From contig JALPQD010000407.1 of assembly GCA_023101885.1 (NCBI GenBank), forward strand, positions 1,763,846 through 1,827,845: a stretch of DNA of 64,000 bases. Direction: 5' to 3'. The translations under genes were made by a program, and so were the position numbers. Of the stretch, positions 42,893-54,840 are shown piece by piece. The notes beneath the pieces are model-generated. The model searched no databases. It saw nothing but the letters and a program-made list of their open reading frames with translations, and had not been told where the DNA came from. This DNA comes from Typhlomys cinereus. Its lineage: Eukaryota > Chordata > Mammalia > Rodentia > Platacanthomyidae. The stretch's first letter is position 1. Each line of letters opens with the position of its first letter.

Positions 42893-44343
42893 GAAGAGCA
42901 CAGTCCAGGAGGAGCACAGTCCAGGAGGAGCACAGTCCAGGAGGAGCACAGTCACTGAAGGAGCACAGTCACTGAAGGAGCACAGTCCAGGAGGAGCACA
43001 GTCACTGAAGGAGCACAGTCCAGGAGGAGCACAGTCCAGGAGGAGCACAGTCCAGGAGGAGCACAGTCACTGAAGGAGCACAGTCACTGAAGGAGCACAG
43101 TCCAGGAGGAGCACAGTCTAGGAGGAGCACAGTCCAGGAGGAGCACAGTCCAGGAGGAACACAGTCACTGAAGGAGCACAGTCACTGAAGGAGCACAGTC
43201 CAGGAGGAGCACAGTCACTGAAGGAGCACAGTCCAGGAGGAGCACAGTCCAGGAGGAGCACAGTCCAGGAGGAGCACAGTCACTGAAGGAGCACAGTCCA
43301 GGAGGAACACAGTCCAGGAGGAGCACAGTCCAGGAGGAGCACAGTCACTGAAGGAGCACAGTCACTGAAGGAGCACAGTCCAGGAGGAGCACAGTCCAGG
43401 AGGAGCACAGTCACTGAAGGAGCACAGTCACTGAAGGAGCACAGTCCAGGAGGAGCACAGTCCAGGAGGAGCACAGTCACTGAAGGAGCACAGTCACTGA
43501 AGGAGCACAGTCCAGGAGGAGCACAGTCCAGGAGGAGCACAGTCACTGAAGGAGCACAGTCACTGAAGGAGCACAGTCCAGGAGGAGCACAGTCTAGGAG
43601 GAGCACAGTCCAGGAGGAGCACAGTCACTGAAGGAGCACAGTCACTGAAGGAGCACAGTCCAGGAGGAGCACAGTCACTGAAGGAGCACAGTCCAGGAGG
43701 AGCACAGTCACTGAAGGAGCACAGTCCAGGAGGAGCACAGTCCAGGAGGAGCACAATCCAGGAGGAGCACAGTCACTGAAGGAGCACAGTCACTGAAGGA
43801 GCACAGTCCAGGAGGAGCACAGTCCAGGAGGAGCACAGTCCAGGAGGAGCACAGTCACTGAAGGAGCACAGTCCAGGAGGAGCACAGTCCAGGAGGAGCA
43901 CAGTCACTGAAGGAGCACAGTCACTGAAGGAGCACAGTCCAGGAGGAGCACAGTCACTGAAGGAGCACAGTCACTGAAGGAGCACAGTCCAGGAGGAGCA
44001 CAGTCACTGAAGGAGCACAGTCACTGAAGGAGCACAGTCCAGGAGGAGCACAGTCCAGGAGGAGCACAGTCCAGGAGGAGCACAGTCACTGAAGGAGCAC
44101 AGTCCAGGAGGAGCACAGTCCAGGAGGAGCACAGTCACTGAAGGAGCACAGTCCAGGAGGAGCACAGTCCAGGAGGAGCACAGTCCAGGAAGAGCACAGT
44201 CCAGGAGGAGCACAGTCACTGAAGGAGCACAGTCACTGAAGGAGCACAGTCCAGGAGGAGCACAGTCCAGGAGGAGCACAGTCCAGGAGGAGCACAGTCT
44301 AGGAGGAGCACAGTCTAGGAGGAGCACAGTCTAGGAGGAGCAC
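42893..44343. repeat. 16/17-bp two-type minisatellite
   Basis: About 88 units of two forms: gagcacagtccaggag (16) and gagcacagtcactgaag (17), with rare tagg, aaca and gaag variants. Runs of the two forms (such as two-two alternation at 43320-43560) recur, indicating higher-order duplication. Minus-strand frames (64-108 codons) are artefacts. Confidence 0.97.
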
Positions 44344-44397
44344 ACCTTCTTGTTGCAGAAACAGAATCCAGGTGACTTTAGGCTGAGAGTCAGGCTA

Positions 44398-45008
44398 TAA
44401 GGGAGGACGATAGCTGGGGGAGGACGGTAGCTGGTGGAGGACGGTAGCTGGGGGAGGACGGTAGCTGAGGGAGGACGGTAGCTGGGGAGGACGGTAGCTG
44501 AAGAAGATCAGTAGCTGGGGGAGGACAGTAGCTGGGGGAGGACAGTAGCTGAGGGGGAGGACAGTAGCTGAGGGGGAGGACAGTAGCTGGGGGAGGACAG
44601 TAGCTGGGGGAGGACAGTAGCTGAGAGGGAGGACAGTAGCTGGGGGAGGACAGTAGCTGAGGGAGGACAGTAGCTGAGGGAGGACAGTAGCTGAAAGAGG
44701 ACAGTAGCTGGGGGAGGACAGTAGCTGGGGGAGGACGGTAGCTGAGGGAGGACAGTAGCTGAAAGAGGACAGTAGCTGGGGGAGGACAGTAGCTGGGGGA
44801 GGACAGTAGCTGAAAGAGGACAGTAGCTGAGGGGGAGGACAGTAGCTGGGGGAGGACAGTAGCTGAGGGGGAGGACAGTAGCTGAGGGAGGACAGTAGCT
44901 GAGGGAGGACAGTAGCTGAGGGAGGACAGTAGCTGAAAGAGGACAGTAGCTGGGGGAGGACAGTAGCTGGGGGAGGATGGTAGCTGAGGGGGAGGATAGT
45001 TGAAAGTG
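44398..45008. repeat. 18-20-bp minisatellite
   Basis: About 32 units of gaggacagtagctggggga with gaggacggt, aaga and agggg variants. It begins only about 55 bp after the previous array. Confidence 0.96.
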
Positions 45009-46571
45009 GGCAGCTTGGGGAAGTGAGGTGCTCTCAGGAATCAGGAAGGGAGAGGGGATCGTGCGTGTCTGTGAAGAGTTGACCTGGAAGCCCCCCTAGG
45101 TGCGCCCATAGAGCCGACGAGCTGGCGAGCTGTGAGCCTGCTCAGTGTCCACTCCATGCTTCCAGAGGTGCACTCGAGTGCTCCAGTGAGCTTTCTTCCC
45201 GTGCTGGATGCACGCTGCGTGGTAAGACGGGTTCGCTGTGCCAACAGATAGACATGTGCGTGGTGTGTCTCCACCAAGCTCCGCTCCTCTCTCTGGCCCC
45301 GGCGACATGTTGCAGGCAGTAGCATCTCTGGCCCTGACAGCATCTTGCAGGCCACGAGCATCTCTGGCCCTGACAGCATGTTGCAGGCAGTAGCATCTCT
45401 GGCCCTGACAGCATCTTGCAGGCAGTGAGCTTCTCTGGCCCACACGAGCTCCCAGGGACTGTGATTCTGTGGCGCTGCAGTCACTGCACAGGTACTCAGT
45501 GAGAATTAAGGGAAGACCTTCTGTGCCCAAACTGGGAGTAGCAGCGAGTCTCCCACCACATGCCTTTGGCCTGGACTTGGGTGTAGGGGACTTGAACGTC
45601 CAGCACCTCGGCCACGTGGCAGGAACAAGAGCCAGTGCCCGGAGCATCGTGCTGTGCAGTGGGGCTGCACACCTTCCTGTAATCTCCACAAACCTGCGCT
45701 GGCCAGGCTGTGCGGAAAGACAGAAAAACCTGTGGCAACTGCCTGGCCCAGAGAGCCCAGCCATGCCCTTCCCGGCAGAGGAGCTGCAGGAAAGACAGTC
45801 TGAAGGTGGAGGCCCCTAGGGCGAGACTCCAGAGAGCCGCCTGCCAGCCCCTCATGGTTCTGCGTCCACCCTACGTGCATCCCAGAGCTTGCTGGGATGT
45901 GAGCCACACAGCCGCCCATGGCAGCCACGTTTTGAATCTACATGTGGCTGAAACCACAGCTGCCATGTCTCTTTGCCTTGAGCTCTTTGGGACGGATGTT
46001 TCTGGAAGACATGGGTCCCATTCCATGTCTGCGAATGACAGGACAGACTCATTTGAGCCCCACCCGACTGAGCGCTTGGAGAGCAGACAGGGGACCTCGC
46101 TGCGGCTGGTGGGTGCGTGAGCTTGGGCCACTGAGCACGGTGAATATTCAACGGGTGGAGTGGGGGCCGCTTCCAGGTGACTCTGGGGTCCATTAAGCGT
46201 CCCTGCTCCTCTCTCCCGTGTGCAGCTGTCAGCTCTCATCCGTGTGTTTTCACATATGCTTCAGGCTGAGGGTTGGTCGTCTGAGCTTCCATTGCTCACA
46301 GTCACAATGTACCCCGATCACGCCCAGAGACTAAGTCGCAAACGTGTCCATTCATCGTGTTGCAGCTACTCTGCGAAGCACACGGGTGTCCTTCCAAGAG
46401 GCTCAGCAGACAAGTGTTAAGAGGAAGGCGACTGTGCTTCTTGACTTTTGGTTATCCAGGTTTCAAAGCTTCTGAAGTCTGTGTGCACTTGGAAGTTCAT
46501 AGACAAAGGTGTTTTTGGAAAACAAATTTTGGGGAAAAACCAGACACCTTGTGAAACAGTTAGGTGTGTGA
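45009..46571. other. Unique DNA with a short repeat
   Basis: No gene recognised. At 45290-45430, four to five imperfect copies of a 30-38-bp unit with atctctggccctgacagcat occur. Overlapping frames (up to 222 codons minus) have no recognised domains. Confidence 0.4.
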
Positions 46572-46770
46572 ACCCCGCCCAGCATGGGACCCCACCCAGC
46601 GTGAGGCCCCGCCCAGCGTGAGGCCCCGCCCAGCGCGAGGCCACGCCCAGCGCGAGGCCACGCCCAGCGTGAGGCCACGCCCAGCGTGAGGCCACGCCCA
46701 GCGTGAGGCCACGCCCAGCGTGAGGCCACGCCCAGCGTGAGGCCACGCCCAGCGTGAGGCCACGCCCAGC
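46572..46770. repeat. 17-bp minisatellite
   Basis: About twelve units of ccacgcccagcgtgagg; the first units have ccc for cac and atg for gtg. Each unit carries CACGCCC, a KLF/SP-type site, and two CpGs. Confidence 0.95.
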
Positions 46771-47607
46771 ATTAACCACAGGGCACTAGAGTAGCTGTAC
46801 TTTTTATCTGGTGTGGTTGCTTCTAAACCATGAAGCACACTCCTTGGGTGCTTCGTGATAGAGCGAGAACAAAGCAATGGTTTTCTTTCTCTCCTTCCAG
46901 AATTCCCTGGAGGCAGGATGAAGTTCATTATAATCCTAATTTTGGAAATTATACGACCCAGGCCCTGCTCACCCCCTTCCTCGAGAGCCATGAGGACTGA
47001 TCCCCAGCTGGAGAACAGCAGGGCCGAGGCTTCCTCCTGGCTTCTTTAATTGCCCTGTGCCTCCAAGCGGCTTCCGGAGCACTCCTGTGCAAACCGCGCA
47101 TCTGACGGGCATCAGTGCACTGGTTCAGGGAGACACAATGACTCACCCAACACCGGACACCAAGGGTGAGCTGTCAGAGACACGTGCAGGGTCCGCAGAC
47201 GGGACAGGTGGGCGGATGAGCAGCTGATAGAGGAGTCACAGGCGGGCAGGCAGGACCCTCAGGGAGCCCATGTGAAGTCAGACAGCGCCTACACCACGGG
47301 TGCTAAAGAGCAGGCTGTGGCCCAGGAGACCAGCCGGGGCTCTCACGGGACAGTGCCGAGCCTCCTCTGCTCGGGAGTGGAATCTCATCACTTCAAGAGC
47401 AAGCTTGGTGCAGGAAGCAGGCAGGTCCGCTCCATGCAGCCTCGGAGCCATCAGCCTGCCTGGAGGGACGCAGCTCAGGTCATCAGTTCAGCGTGGGCAG
47501 AGAACGTCACCGTTACTTCTCAGCCCAGCGTGTGCTGGTCCCCAGCATGCTGTCCTCATGATCCTCCTACAGCCATCTGTCCCGAAGAGAAGTGAGGGCA
47601 GAAGGAA
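46771..47607. other. Unique DNA, no gene recognised
   Basis: A tttctttctctccttccag stretch at about 46885-46903 is an acceptable 3' splice site, but the following sequence has no recognisable exon. Nothing else is supported. Confidence 0.35.
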
Positions 47608-49135
47608 TGGAGAGAACAAAGGGAGGGAGGGAGGGAGGCAGGAGGGAGGGAGGGAGGGAGGGAGGATAGAGAGAGGAAGGAGGGAGGGAGGACAGAGAGA
47701 GGGAGAGAGGGAGGGAAGGAAGACAGGGAGGGAGGGAGGACAGAGAGGGAGGACAGGGAAGGGAGGGAAGACAGGGAGAGAGGAGGGAGGGAGAGAGGAC
47801 AGGGAGAGACAAGGGAAGGAGGGAGGACAGGGAGAGAGGATGGAAGGAGGACAGGGAGAGAGGAAGGAAGGGAGGACAGGGAGAGAGGAAGGGAGGGAGG
47901 GAGGGAGGAGGGAGGGAAGACAGGGAGAAAGGGAAGGAGAGAGGAGGGAGGGAAGACAGGGAGAGAGGAGAGAGGGAGGGAGGACAGGGAGGGAGGGAGG
48001 ACAGGGAGGGAGGGAGGACAGGGAGAGAGGAGGGAGGGAGGGAGGACAGGGAGAGAGGAGGGAGGGAGGGAGGACAGGGAGGGAGGGAGGACAGGGAAAG
48101 AGGAGGGAGGGAGGGAGGACAGGGAGAGAGGAGGGAGGGAGGACAGGGAGAGGAGGAGGGAGGGAGGACAGGGAGAGAAGAGTGAAGGGAGGGAGGACAG
48201 GGAGAGAGGAAGGGAGGGAGGATAGGGAGAGAGGAAGGGAGGGAGGATAGGGAGAGAGGGAGGGAGGAAGGGAGGGAGGGAGGAGGGAGGGAAGACAGGG
48301 AGAAAGGGAAGGAGAGAGGAGGAGGGAGGACAGGGGAGAGGAGGGAGGGAGGACAGGGAGAGAGGAGGGAGGGAGGGAGGACAGGAGGAGAGGAGGGAGG
48401 GAGGACGGGAGGGAGGAGGGAGGAGGAGGGAGGACAGGGAGAGAGGAGGGAGGGAGGATAGGGAGGGAGGGAGGGAGGGAGGGAGGAGGGAGGAGACAGG
48501 GACAGGGAGAAGGAAGGAGAGAGGAGGAGGGAGGACAGGGAGAGAGGAGGGAGGGGAGGGAGGAGGGGAGGGACAGGGAGAGAGGAGGGAGGGAGGGAGG
48601 ACAGGGAGAGAGGAGGGGGGAGGGAGGGAGGACAGGGAGAGAGGGAGGGAGGGAGGGAGGAAGGGAGTGGAGAGGACCATGGATGAGCGGGAGTGGGGAG
48701 GGAGGACCGGGAGAGAGGAGGGAGGGGGGGGGACAGGGAGAGAGGAGGAGGGAGGGATGACAGGGGAGAGAGGAGGGAGGGAGGGAGGACAGGGAGAGGA
48801 GGAGGGACGGGAGGATAGGGAGGGACTGGAAGGAGGACAGGGAGAGAGGACGGGGGGGGGGGGGGACCAGGGAGGAGGAGGCGAGGGAGGGAGGACAGGG
48901 AGAGAGGAGGGAGGAGGGGACAGGTAGGGAGTGATGGAGGGAGGGGGGAGGAGAACAGGGAGGAGAGAGGAAGGGAGGGAGGATAGGGAGGGAGGGACGG
49001 GAGGATAGGGGAGGAGGGGAGGGAGGGGGGAGGGAGGGAGGGGAGGAGGGAGGGGCAAGGGAAAAGACAGGGATAAAGGGAAGGAGAGAGGAGGGACGGC
49101 GAGGACCAGGGAGAGAGGAGGGAGGGAGGAAGACA
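47608..49135. repeat. 1.5-kb polypurine (GGGA/GGACAGGGAGAGA) array
   Basis: Almost pure purine on the plus strand except for the c of gac and rare others. Words gggagggagg, acagggagagaggag and aagggagg are mixed in irregular order. Many runs of three G and long mirror-symmetric purine stretches predict quadruplex and triplex (H-DNA) structure. The right half (48340-49080) contains more G runs (G9-G12 at about 48850). Frames of 316 (plus) and 595 (minus) codons are artefacts. Confidence 0.97.
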
Positions 49136-51784
49136 GTGGAAAGACTAAGTCTCTCTCCCCAGATCTCTGGAAATGTGCCCCTGTTCTAGTCTGAAGCCCA
49201 GCATGGGGTGCTGAGCCCGGCTTGTGGTCCTGCTTCCTGGTCATCACACAGTCATGAGAACCAACGCCACGCCTGCCAAGAGAACCCACAAGGCGTTCAG
49301 TGGCGTCGTACGTGGCTCTTGGCGCACGCTGGCGCTCACCCATACAACCCTGAAAGGCGTGACACTCAGCTCAGCCCTCTGCCTTTGAGTCTTGAAATCC
49401 CACAACTTTAGAACAGGGCACCCCAGTTTTGCTTTTTCTCTTGGCCCCGTGGACTCCACTGTCAGGCCTGAGGAGCCGACCACTCCCCCTCTCAGCAGCC
49501 TGCACACACCCTCATTCCACTCTGCTCAGGGGCCTGCTGAGGTCAGCACACCCCGACCCCCTGCCCTAAGCATCCAAGACCACTGAGGCCAGGGGCGTGG
49601 CCAAGGCTGACAGAGAGCCAGAGCCCGGGAGCATTGAAGGACTCGGCCCTCCCTCAGCCCCCGTGGGCACCCACAGGACCTGTGAGCAGAAGGATTCTGT
49701 CGCTGTGATCTTAGAATGACAGACACACAGCCTTGCCTACCAAGGTTTCAAGTCCCTTTTACGGTTTGCCTAAATTCTCTATCACATGGACAATTGCCGA
49801 GTTGTCTTTGTTTTGTTTTTATAGAAAAAACAATGTGCAGTCATCTTTATCCAAGGAAACCAAGGTCCTATGCAGCCATGCAGCAAGGATACACAGAAGA
49901 AAATTCCCTTTCTCGATACCCGCACGCCTTCCCCGAGTGTGGATCCAGTCTGCACGATGTGCTCCAGAAAGGTCATGAGAGAGCGTGCCGAGGGAACTTG
50001 GAGCTGAGCATCCTGCCGGTGGAGGGGGCCGCATGGATGAGGGTCTGCAGGAGGCTGGAATGTCCCCTGCGTGGACCCTGGATCTGGGTCAAGGCGTGGT
50101 TTCCTGCAGCGAGCAGATTGCTTCCTGTGGGCCCAGCATCGCCACACCAAGAATGTTCATGCTGGAGCCCACGCTGCGCTGCCTGGCAAAGGCGGCCTCG
50201 ACTGGCCACCCTGGAGACGCTGCCCAGGGGTGGGACCCCAGACGGGGCCCTGTGCCAGGCTCGGGCAACCCTCAGCTGGGGTGCGCCTGCACCCACATCT
50301 CCTTGCCTGGCTCCCTTCCCTGCACACTGGCTCCTCTCCGTGTCCTGTAGGCCAGAAATGGTCCAAAAGAAACGGAATCAAGCCACATGCCCATTACTGC
50401 ATTTTCCATGCTACACTGAGAAATGAAAAACAGGTGGACATAATTTCAATAACATTTTAACCCAGTGCAGTCAGTTCTGCCAGCTCGCCGTGTGCTCAGT
50501 ACCGAGCTGCCGCTGAGATGCCTTCGCTCTTTTTCACAGCCTCTCGTTCCCTGCCTGTGCCTCTTCACCCTCAGCAGGGACCAGCAAGCACCCTGTGGCT
50601 CACGTGGGCAGGGCTGCTGTGTTGGGTCATATTTAAATGCAGTCATGTTTATATCGTCTTTTAAAAAGGCCTCGATTCCAAGTCCACCTGGAGAGGCAGA
50701 TGCGGGCAGCTGAGGCGGAGGCAGGACCACAGTTCAAGGTGAGTCCGGGCTGTCTCAGTTATAAAACATTGCAGGACGCAAGCTGGTCAGCATCTGGAGA
50801 GAGGCGGGCGCCTGGAGGCCCTGTGACGTCAGCAGTCTGTGACCTCAACCAACACAGGGACACTCGGCAGAGACACTCGTCCAAGGAAAGCTCGTCTCCT
50901 CGCCAGAGCAGGGAGAACAGCAACTTCACGGCTAATCCCCCAGACACTGGGGTACTCCTGGCTCTAGGTCCCTGGCAAAACCAAGCTTCCTCTGGGGTCA
51001 GCGTGGGCGCATCACTTCGTGGGCACAACACTGGGCAGACCAGAAACTAGGAGGGTCCTATAGCTCCAGAGTCTGCAGGTTGATCCGCGTGGGCGTCTGC
51101 CCAAGAACATGCCCACACCAAGGCACTAGTCCAAGGACAAACCCACGCCAAGGGCTGGCAACTTTTCCTCCTGCTGCCAGCACAATTTTAAGAGCCCCTT
51201 AATGATATGGTTGCAAATCCCGTCACTGCAAACTTAACAAGCAGCAATTCTGTAAAATAAAGATGTGAACAATGCTTGCTTCTGTGCCCAAGACAGACAG
51301 CTGGGGAAAGAGGCCACCGCAGGTGGGCATGACCCTCGGCTCCCTCCCACAGCAGAGGCTGTCCTCTACTGGACGGTGACCCTCAGGTCTTACTGGACAG
51401 CGACCTCGCCTCCTCACCTGGACACCGACCTCAGTCCCTCTCCTGGGACCAGTGGAGGACCCAGTGCCGGCCGGAGGACTCAGATGGGAGCTGCTGGACT
51501 GACTGTGTGCCCCCCAGGAAAGGTCCTGCTGAGCCCCAGGGGGCTTCATGGGAAGGAGAATGAGCAACTGTCCTGGCAGCCACGTCCCACCCAAAGGACG
51601 ACTGTGTCCGTGGGAATTCAGAGGACTCTCTGGAGTGTCCGGGAGGGCTCTGTGACCAGGTGGAGGAGAGCGTGCAGAACAGGTGTGAGAGGTGGACGGC
51701 GTAGCCAGCCACTGCAGCCAGAAGCAGGATTCTCAGCTTGGCTCCAAATGAGCTTTGTTGCATGTCACCAGTGAATTCAAAACC
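49136..51784. other. Unique DNA; weak B1-like fragment 50705-50770
   Basis: No gene recognised. A 236-codon frame at 49716-50426 has no known domain and overlaps opposite-strand frames. At 50705-50770, gcagctgaggcggaggcagg followed by accacagttcaagg is B1-like. The remainder is mixed unique sequence. Confidence 0.35.
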
Positions 51785-52080
51785 AAATGGCACAAGAAAA
51801 CAAGGGGTTTCTTTTCTCTTTCAGTATCCGATGCCAGTTCCTTGTCCAGTGTGGCGGGAGAGCTCACACCACCACCAGGGACCAAGGGAACAGAGCACGC
51901 CCTATCCACGGAGCTACAGGCTGCTGAGAGAGGGACAGTCCGACTCGCCAGGCCACAATGCCTGGCTGAGTATATCAATCAATCTCCTGCAGGCCTGCTC
52001 AGGGCTTAACGACCAGTGTCGCACAACTGCGCGGAGCTCAGAGCCCTCAGTGGCCAAGTTGACACCAGTATCCAGCCAAG
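51785..52080 (-). mobile_element. MaLR/ERVL-like LTR
   Basis: Minus-strand LTR-like repeat: aaggggtttcttttctcttt, gtccagtgtggcgggagagc, and an outer end tggccaagttgacaccagta followed by tcc. The outer end is the reverse complement of an LTR start of the TGTCAACTTGG kind. Confidence 0.5.
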
Positions 52081-52469
52081 ACGGGCCAGGATGCCTCAGA
52101 GGGACAGGGCAGGAGTGATGTGCAGTGGGAAGTAGGGTGGGGTGGGAGGCAGGTGGGGTCTAATCCAGACCTTGCACGGTTGTCAGAGCTGCACTCACTG
52201 AAGGCCAGCTCTTGGTAGGCGAGTTTACTTGTGGCTCGAGAGGTCTCGGCCCAGTCCTGGGCTGGGGGAAGACAGTGCAGGATGGCCCCGTTCTCTGAGA
52301 TGTTGTAAGAGAGCTCCAGAGTCTTAATTCTAAAAGTCTGAATGCTTTTATAAACAAAATTTAAACTGTTCCATCATGAAAAGTTCAGTTTCAACATTCT
52401 AAAATTTCAAAATCTCTTAGTCATAAGAGTCTATAGAAATCAAAATAAGTTAAGTACTTAAACACAGAT
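52081..52469. other. Unique DNA, no gene recognised
   Basis: AT-rich to the right (52320-52470). No feature recognised. Confidence 0.4.
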
Positions 52470-52483
52470 AAAATATCACAATG
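52470..52483. repeat. SINE target-site duplication, left copy
   Basis: aaaatatcacaatg; the copy at 52791-52804 reads aaaacatcacaatg, one mismatch in 14. Confidence 0.85.
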
Positions 52484-52727
52484 CGGGGCTGGAGAGGTGG
52501 CTCAGGGGTTAAGCCTCTGCCTTGCAGGCGGAAGGTCCTGAGTTCGGATCCTAGACCCCACATATAGATGCCGGGCGGAAGCGGGGTAGCCTACATTTCT
52601 GGTCCTGGTAGGGCGGAGCCTGTGAATCCCGGGGCAGAGTAAACAAGGAGGAGGTGGAGGCGTCCATGGTGGTTCCCGAATTTGCCCGTGGTTCTACACA
52701 CACACGCATACATATGCACACACACGT

Positions 52728-52766
<39 letters not shown>

Positions 52767-52790
52767 ATTGAATAAATTCAAAAATTTTCA
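52484..52790 (+). mobile_element. tRNA-derived SINE (B2-like head), recent
   Basis: The head ggggctggagaggtggctca followed by ggggttaag carries a pol III A box (tggctcagggg), and gagttcggatcc gives the B box. The body (gccgggcggaagcggggtag and ggtagggcggagcctg) does not match the B2 body I know. It is followed by (CA)n at 52733-52763 and an A-rich end. The 14-bp duplication with one mismatch suggests a fairly young insertion. It may be a lineage-specific family. Confidence 0.8.
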
Positions 52791-52804
52791 AAAACATCAC
52801 AATG
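52791..52804. repeat. SINE target-site duplication, right copy
   Basis: aaaacatcacaatg; pairs with 52470-52483. Confidence 0.85.
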
Positions 52805-53044
52805 GAAGCATCATGATAATAAAAAAAGATACTGAATTAAGACGAGAGTCCAGCAAATCCAACAACACCTCCTGCACTTCAGGGTCCACCCTCTGTGGCT
52901 CGTCGCATGGTCACAGTGACTCAGATTCTGGACAGTAACAGTCTCTCTTTGCAGCTCAGTGTTACAGCTTAGTGTTGCACAAAGTGTTTCTCTGAACCAG
53001 GTCAAGTCTCCACTTGCAGCCATCCCCGGTTCTGCATGTCTTGT
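52805..53044. other. Unique DNA, no gene recognised
   Basis: Nothing recognised; short open frames only. Confidence 0.4.
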
Positions 53045-53200
53045 GTTGTGTGTCCACACCGTGTGTCCTGCACCATGTGTGTCCTGCACCATGTGTGTCC
53101 TGCACCGTGTGTGTCCTGCACCGTGTGTGTCCTGCACCGTGTGTGTCCTGCACCACATGTCCTGCACCGGGTGTCCTGCTCTGAGTGTCCCTCACTTGGT
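53045..53200. repeat. 16-17-bp minisatellite
   Basis: About nine units of gtgtgtcctgcaccgtgt-type sequence with catg variants. The core gtcctgcacca is shared with the unrelated-looking array at 34190-34790. Confidence 0.93.
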
Positions 53201-53372
53201 GCCCTGTGTTAGGGACTCCGCACTGGCATCAGGGCCCCATGCTGATGACGGGTATACACACTAGCCTCAGACTCCTGGGACTCCCAGGAAGTGGGGCAAA
53301 TGAGGCCACACTGGGTAATGCGCTGTGCCTGTATCTGCCAACCTTGCGTGTATGGAGATCAGCGGGCAGCTG

Positions 53373-53462
53373 ACTCCTGGTCAGCTCACTCCTGGTCAGC
53401 TCACCCGTGGTCAGCTCACCCGTGGCCAGCTCACCCATGGTCAGCTCACCCGTGGTCAGGAC
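53373..53462. repeat. 15-bp minisatellite
   Basis: Six units of tggtcagctcacccg, with one ggcc variant. Confidence 0.93.
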
Positions 53463-54595
53463 AGTGCTCTACACTAGCTGTGTCTGAGCAGGTGGAAACT
53501 CCCTGGGAGTCTCCAAGGAGGACTCAGGTTCGCAGAGAGCAAACTAACACGAATGAGCTGTGAAGCAGTGGTCATGGTAGTTTTTCTTCCCAGGAGAGTG
53601 TCACCTAGTGCCTCGCACGCGTGCAGGCAGCATGTGACACCCGGGAGGAGGCAAGCCAGGCAAAGGCGAGCATGGACTGTCGCCTGGTCACTGGAGGGCA
53701 TGTTCCCTGGATTGGGCAGGCCTTTGGGATGTTGTCCTGATTGTCACTTGATGCCCAGTGACAGCAGGACCGTGCGCTCTATTCTCCCAGCTCCTGCTGC
53801 TGAGCTCCCGCTGTAACCTGGCGAACCTTCCTGCCAGCGCGTAGCTCGGGTGAGGTGTGGCCCTGAAGCTGTGTGATGAACACCTGGGTAAGTGAGCGGC
53901 GGCCCCGGCTGCTGTGGGCGCCCTGGCTAAGATCAGAGGTCCGCAGCCGCCACACTGCAGCAGCAGAATGAGAAGGTGTTGGCGGCCGGGGATTGGAAGA
54001 GCGTGGAGCAGGCAGGCAGCGTCCTGCGCCCAGTGAGGGAAGAGGTCTGGGAAGGGGGCGTCTCGGGAGTCACACGGTCCCCCTTTCACAGTTCCACCAG
54101 AGGCGCCTCAGAACCACCCTGGGCTCTCAAGAGACCCTCAAAGCAAATGTGTCGATCGGCAGATGTTGATCTCAGACCCTCTCTCTGCTCCTTCAAGGAA
54201 CAAAGGGGCAAGCAGCCCCATAGCAGTACTTTTTGAGCTTTGCTGAGATGCAGGAGAATCGCCAGCGTGGTTACCGGACTGTCACTCACCGTGAGCATCA
54301 GCATGCGAGGCTCGGCTTCCTTCGCATATCCTCCAGCTCGCGTGGACTGCCGCGCCTAAACATCACGAGGCAGTCATCCATGGTGCCCCTCATTCCATCC
54401 GAATCACACCCGCCCGGCCTGCCAGGGGCCATCAGAACATGCAAAGCAGGTGGGGGAGGGAGCCATGGTTCCTTTCCATTCCTGCCGCTTCTGGGGCACC
54501 AGGGGAGGCGGAAATGCAAATGATGAGGACGGAAAGGGGCACACAAGAATGAGCAACGTGCAGCCACTTTGTGTGAAGTTGCAGGAGGACTCACC
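53463..54595. other. Unique DNA, no gene recognised
   Basis: No repeat family or exon supported. AGC-rich stretch near 53950 (gcagcagaatg). Confidence 0.35.
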
Positions 54596-54840
54596 CTGCA
54601 GGCGGGAGCACTCCACCCTGCAGGCACAAGGACTCACCTGGCAGGAGCACTCAACCCCGTAGGCAGGAGGACTCACCTGGCAGGAGCACTCCACCCAGCA
54701 GGCAGGAGGACTCACCTGGCAGGAGGACTCCACCCCGCAGACACGAGGACTCCACCCCGCAGGCAGGAGGACTCCACCCCGCAGGCAGGAGGACTCCACC
54801 CCGCAGACACGAGGACTCCACCCCGCAGACACTCTCAGGA
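54596..54840. repeat. 20-22-bp minisatellite
   Basis: About eleven units of caggaggactccaccccgca, with cacctgg and gacacgag variants placed in blocks. Confidence 0.94.

Noticed and set aside
42893..44343. CRISPR-like array
   Set aside because: Repeats are contiguous with no unique spacers, two unit lengths, and the window is a mammalian-type genome with SINEs and L1.
46885..47050. Possible exon after tttctttctctccttccag
   Set aside because: The acceptor is plausible, but the following frame is short, has no recognised protein, and no donor clearly closes it.
47556..49343. 595-codon minus-strand frame rich in Pro, Ser and Leu
   Set aside because: It is the pyrimidine complement of the polypurine array; codons lacking A on that strand cannot form stops.
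49716..50426. 236-codon frame as a candidate gene
   Set aside because: No known domain, low support for the start, and overlapping frames of similar size on the other strand.
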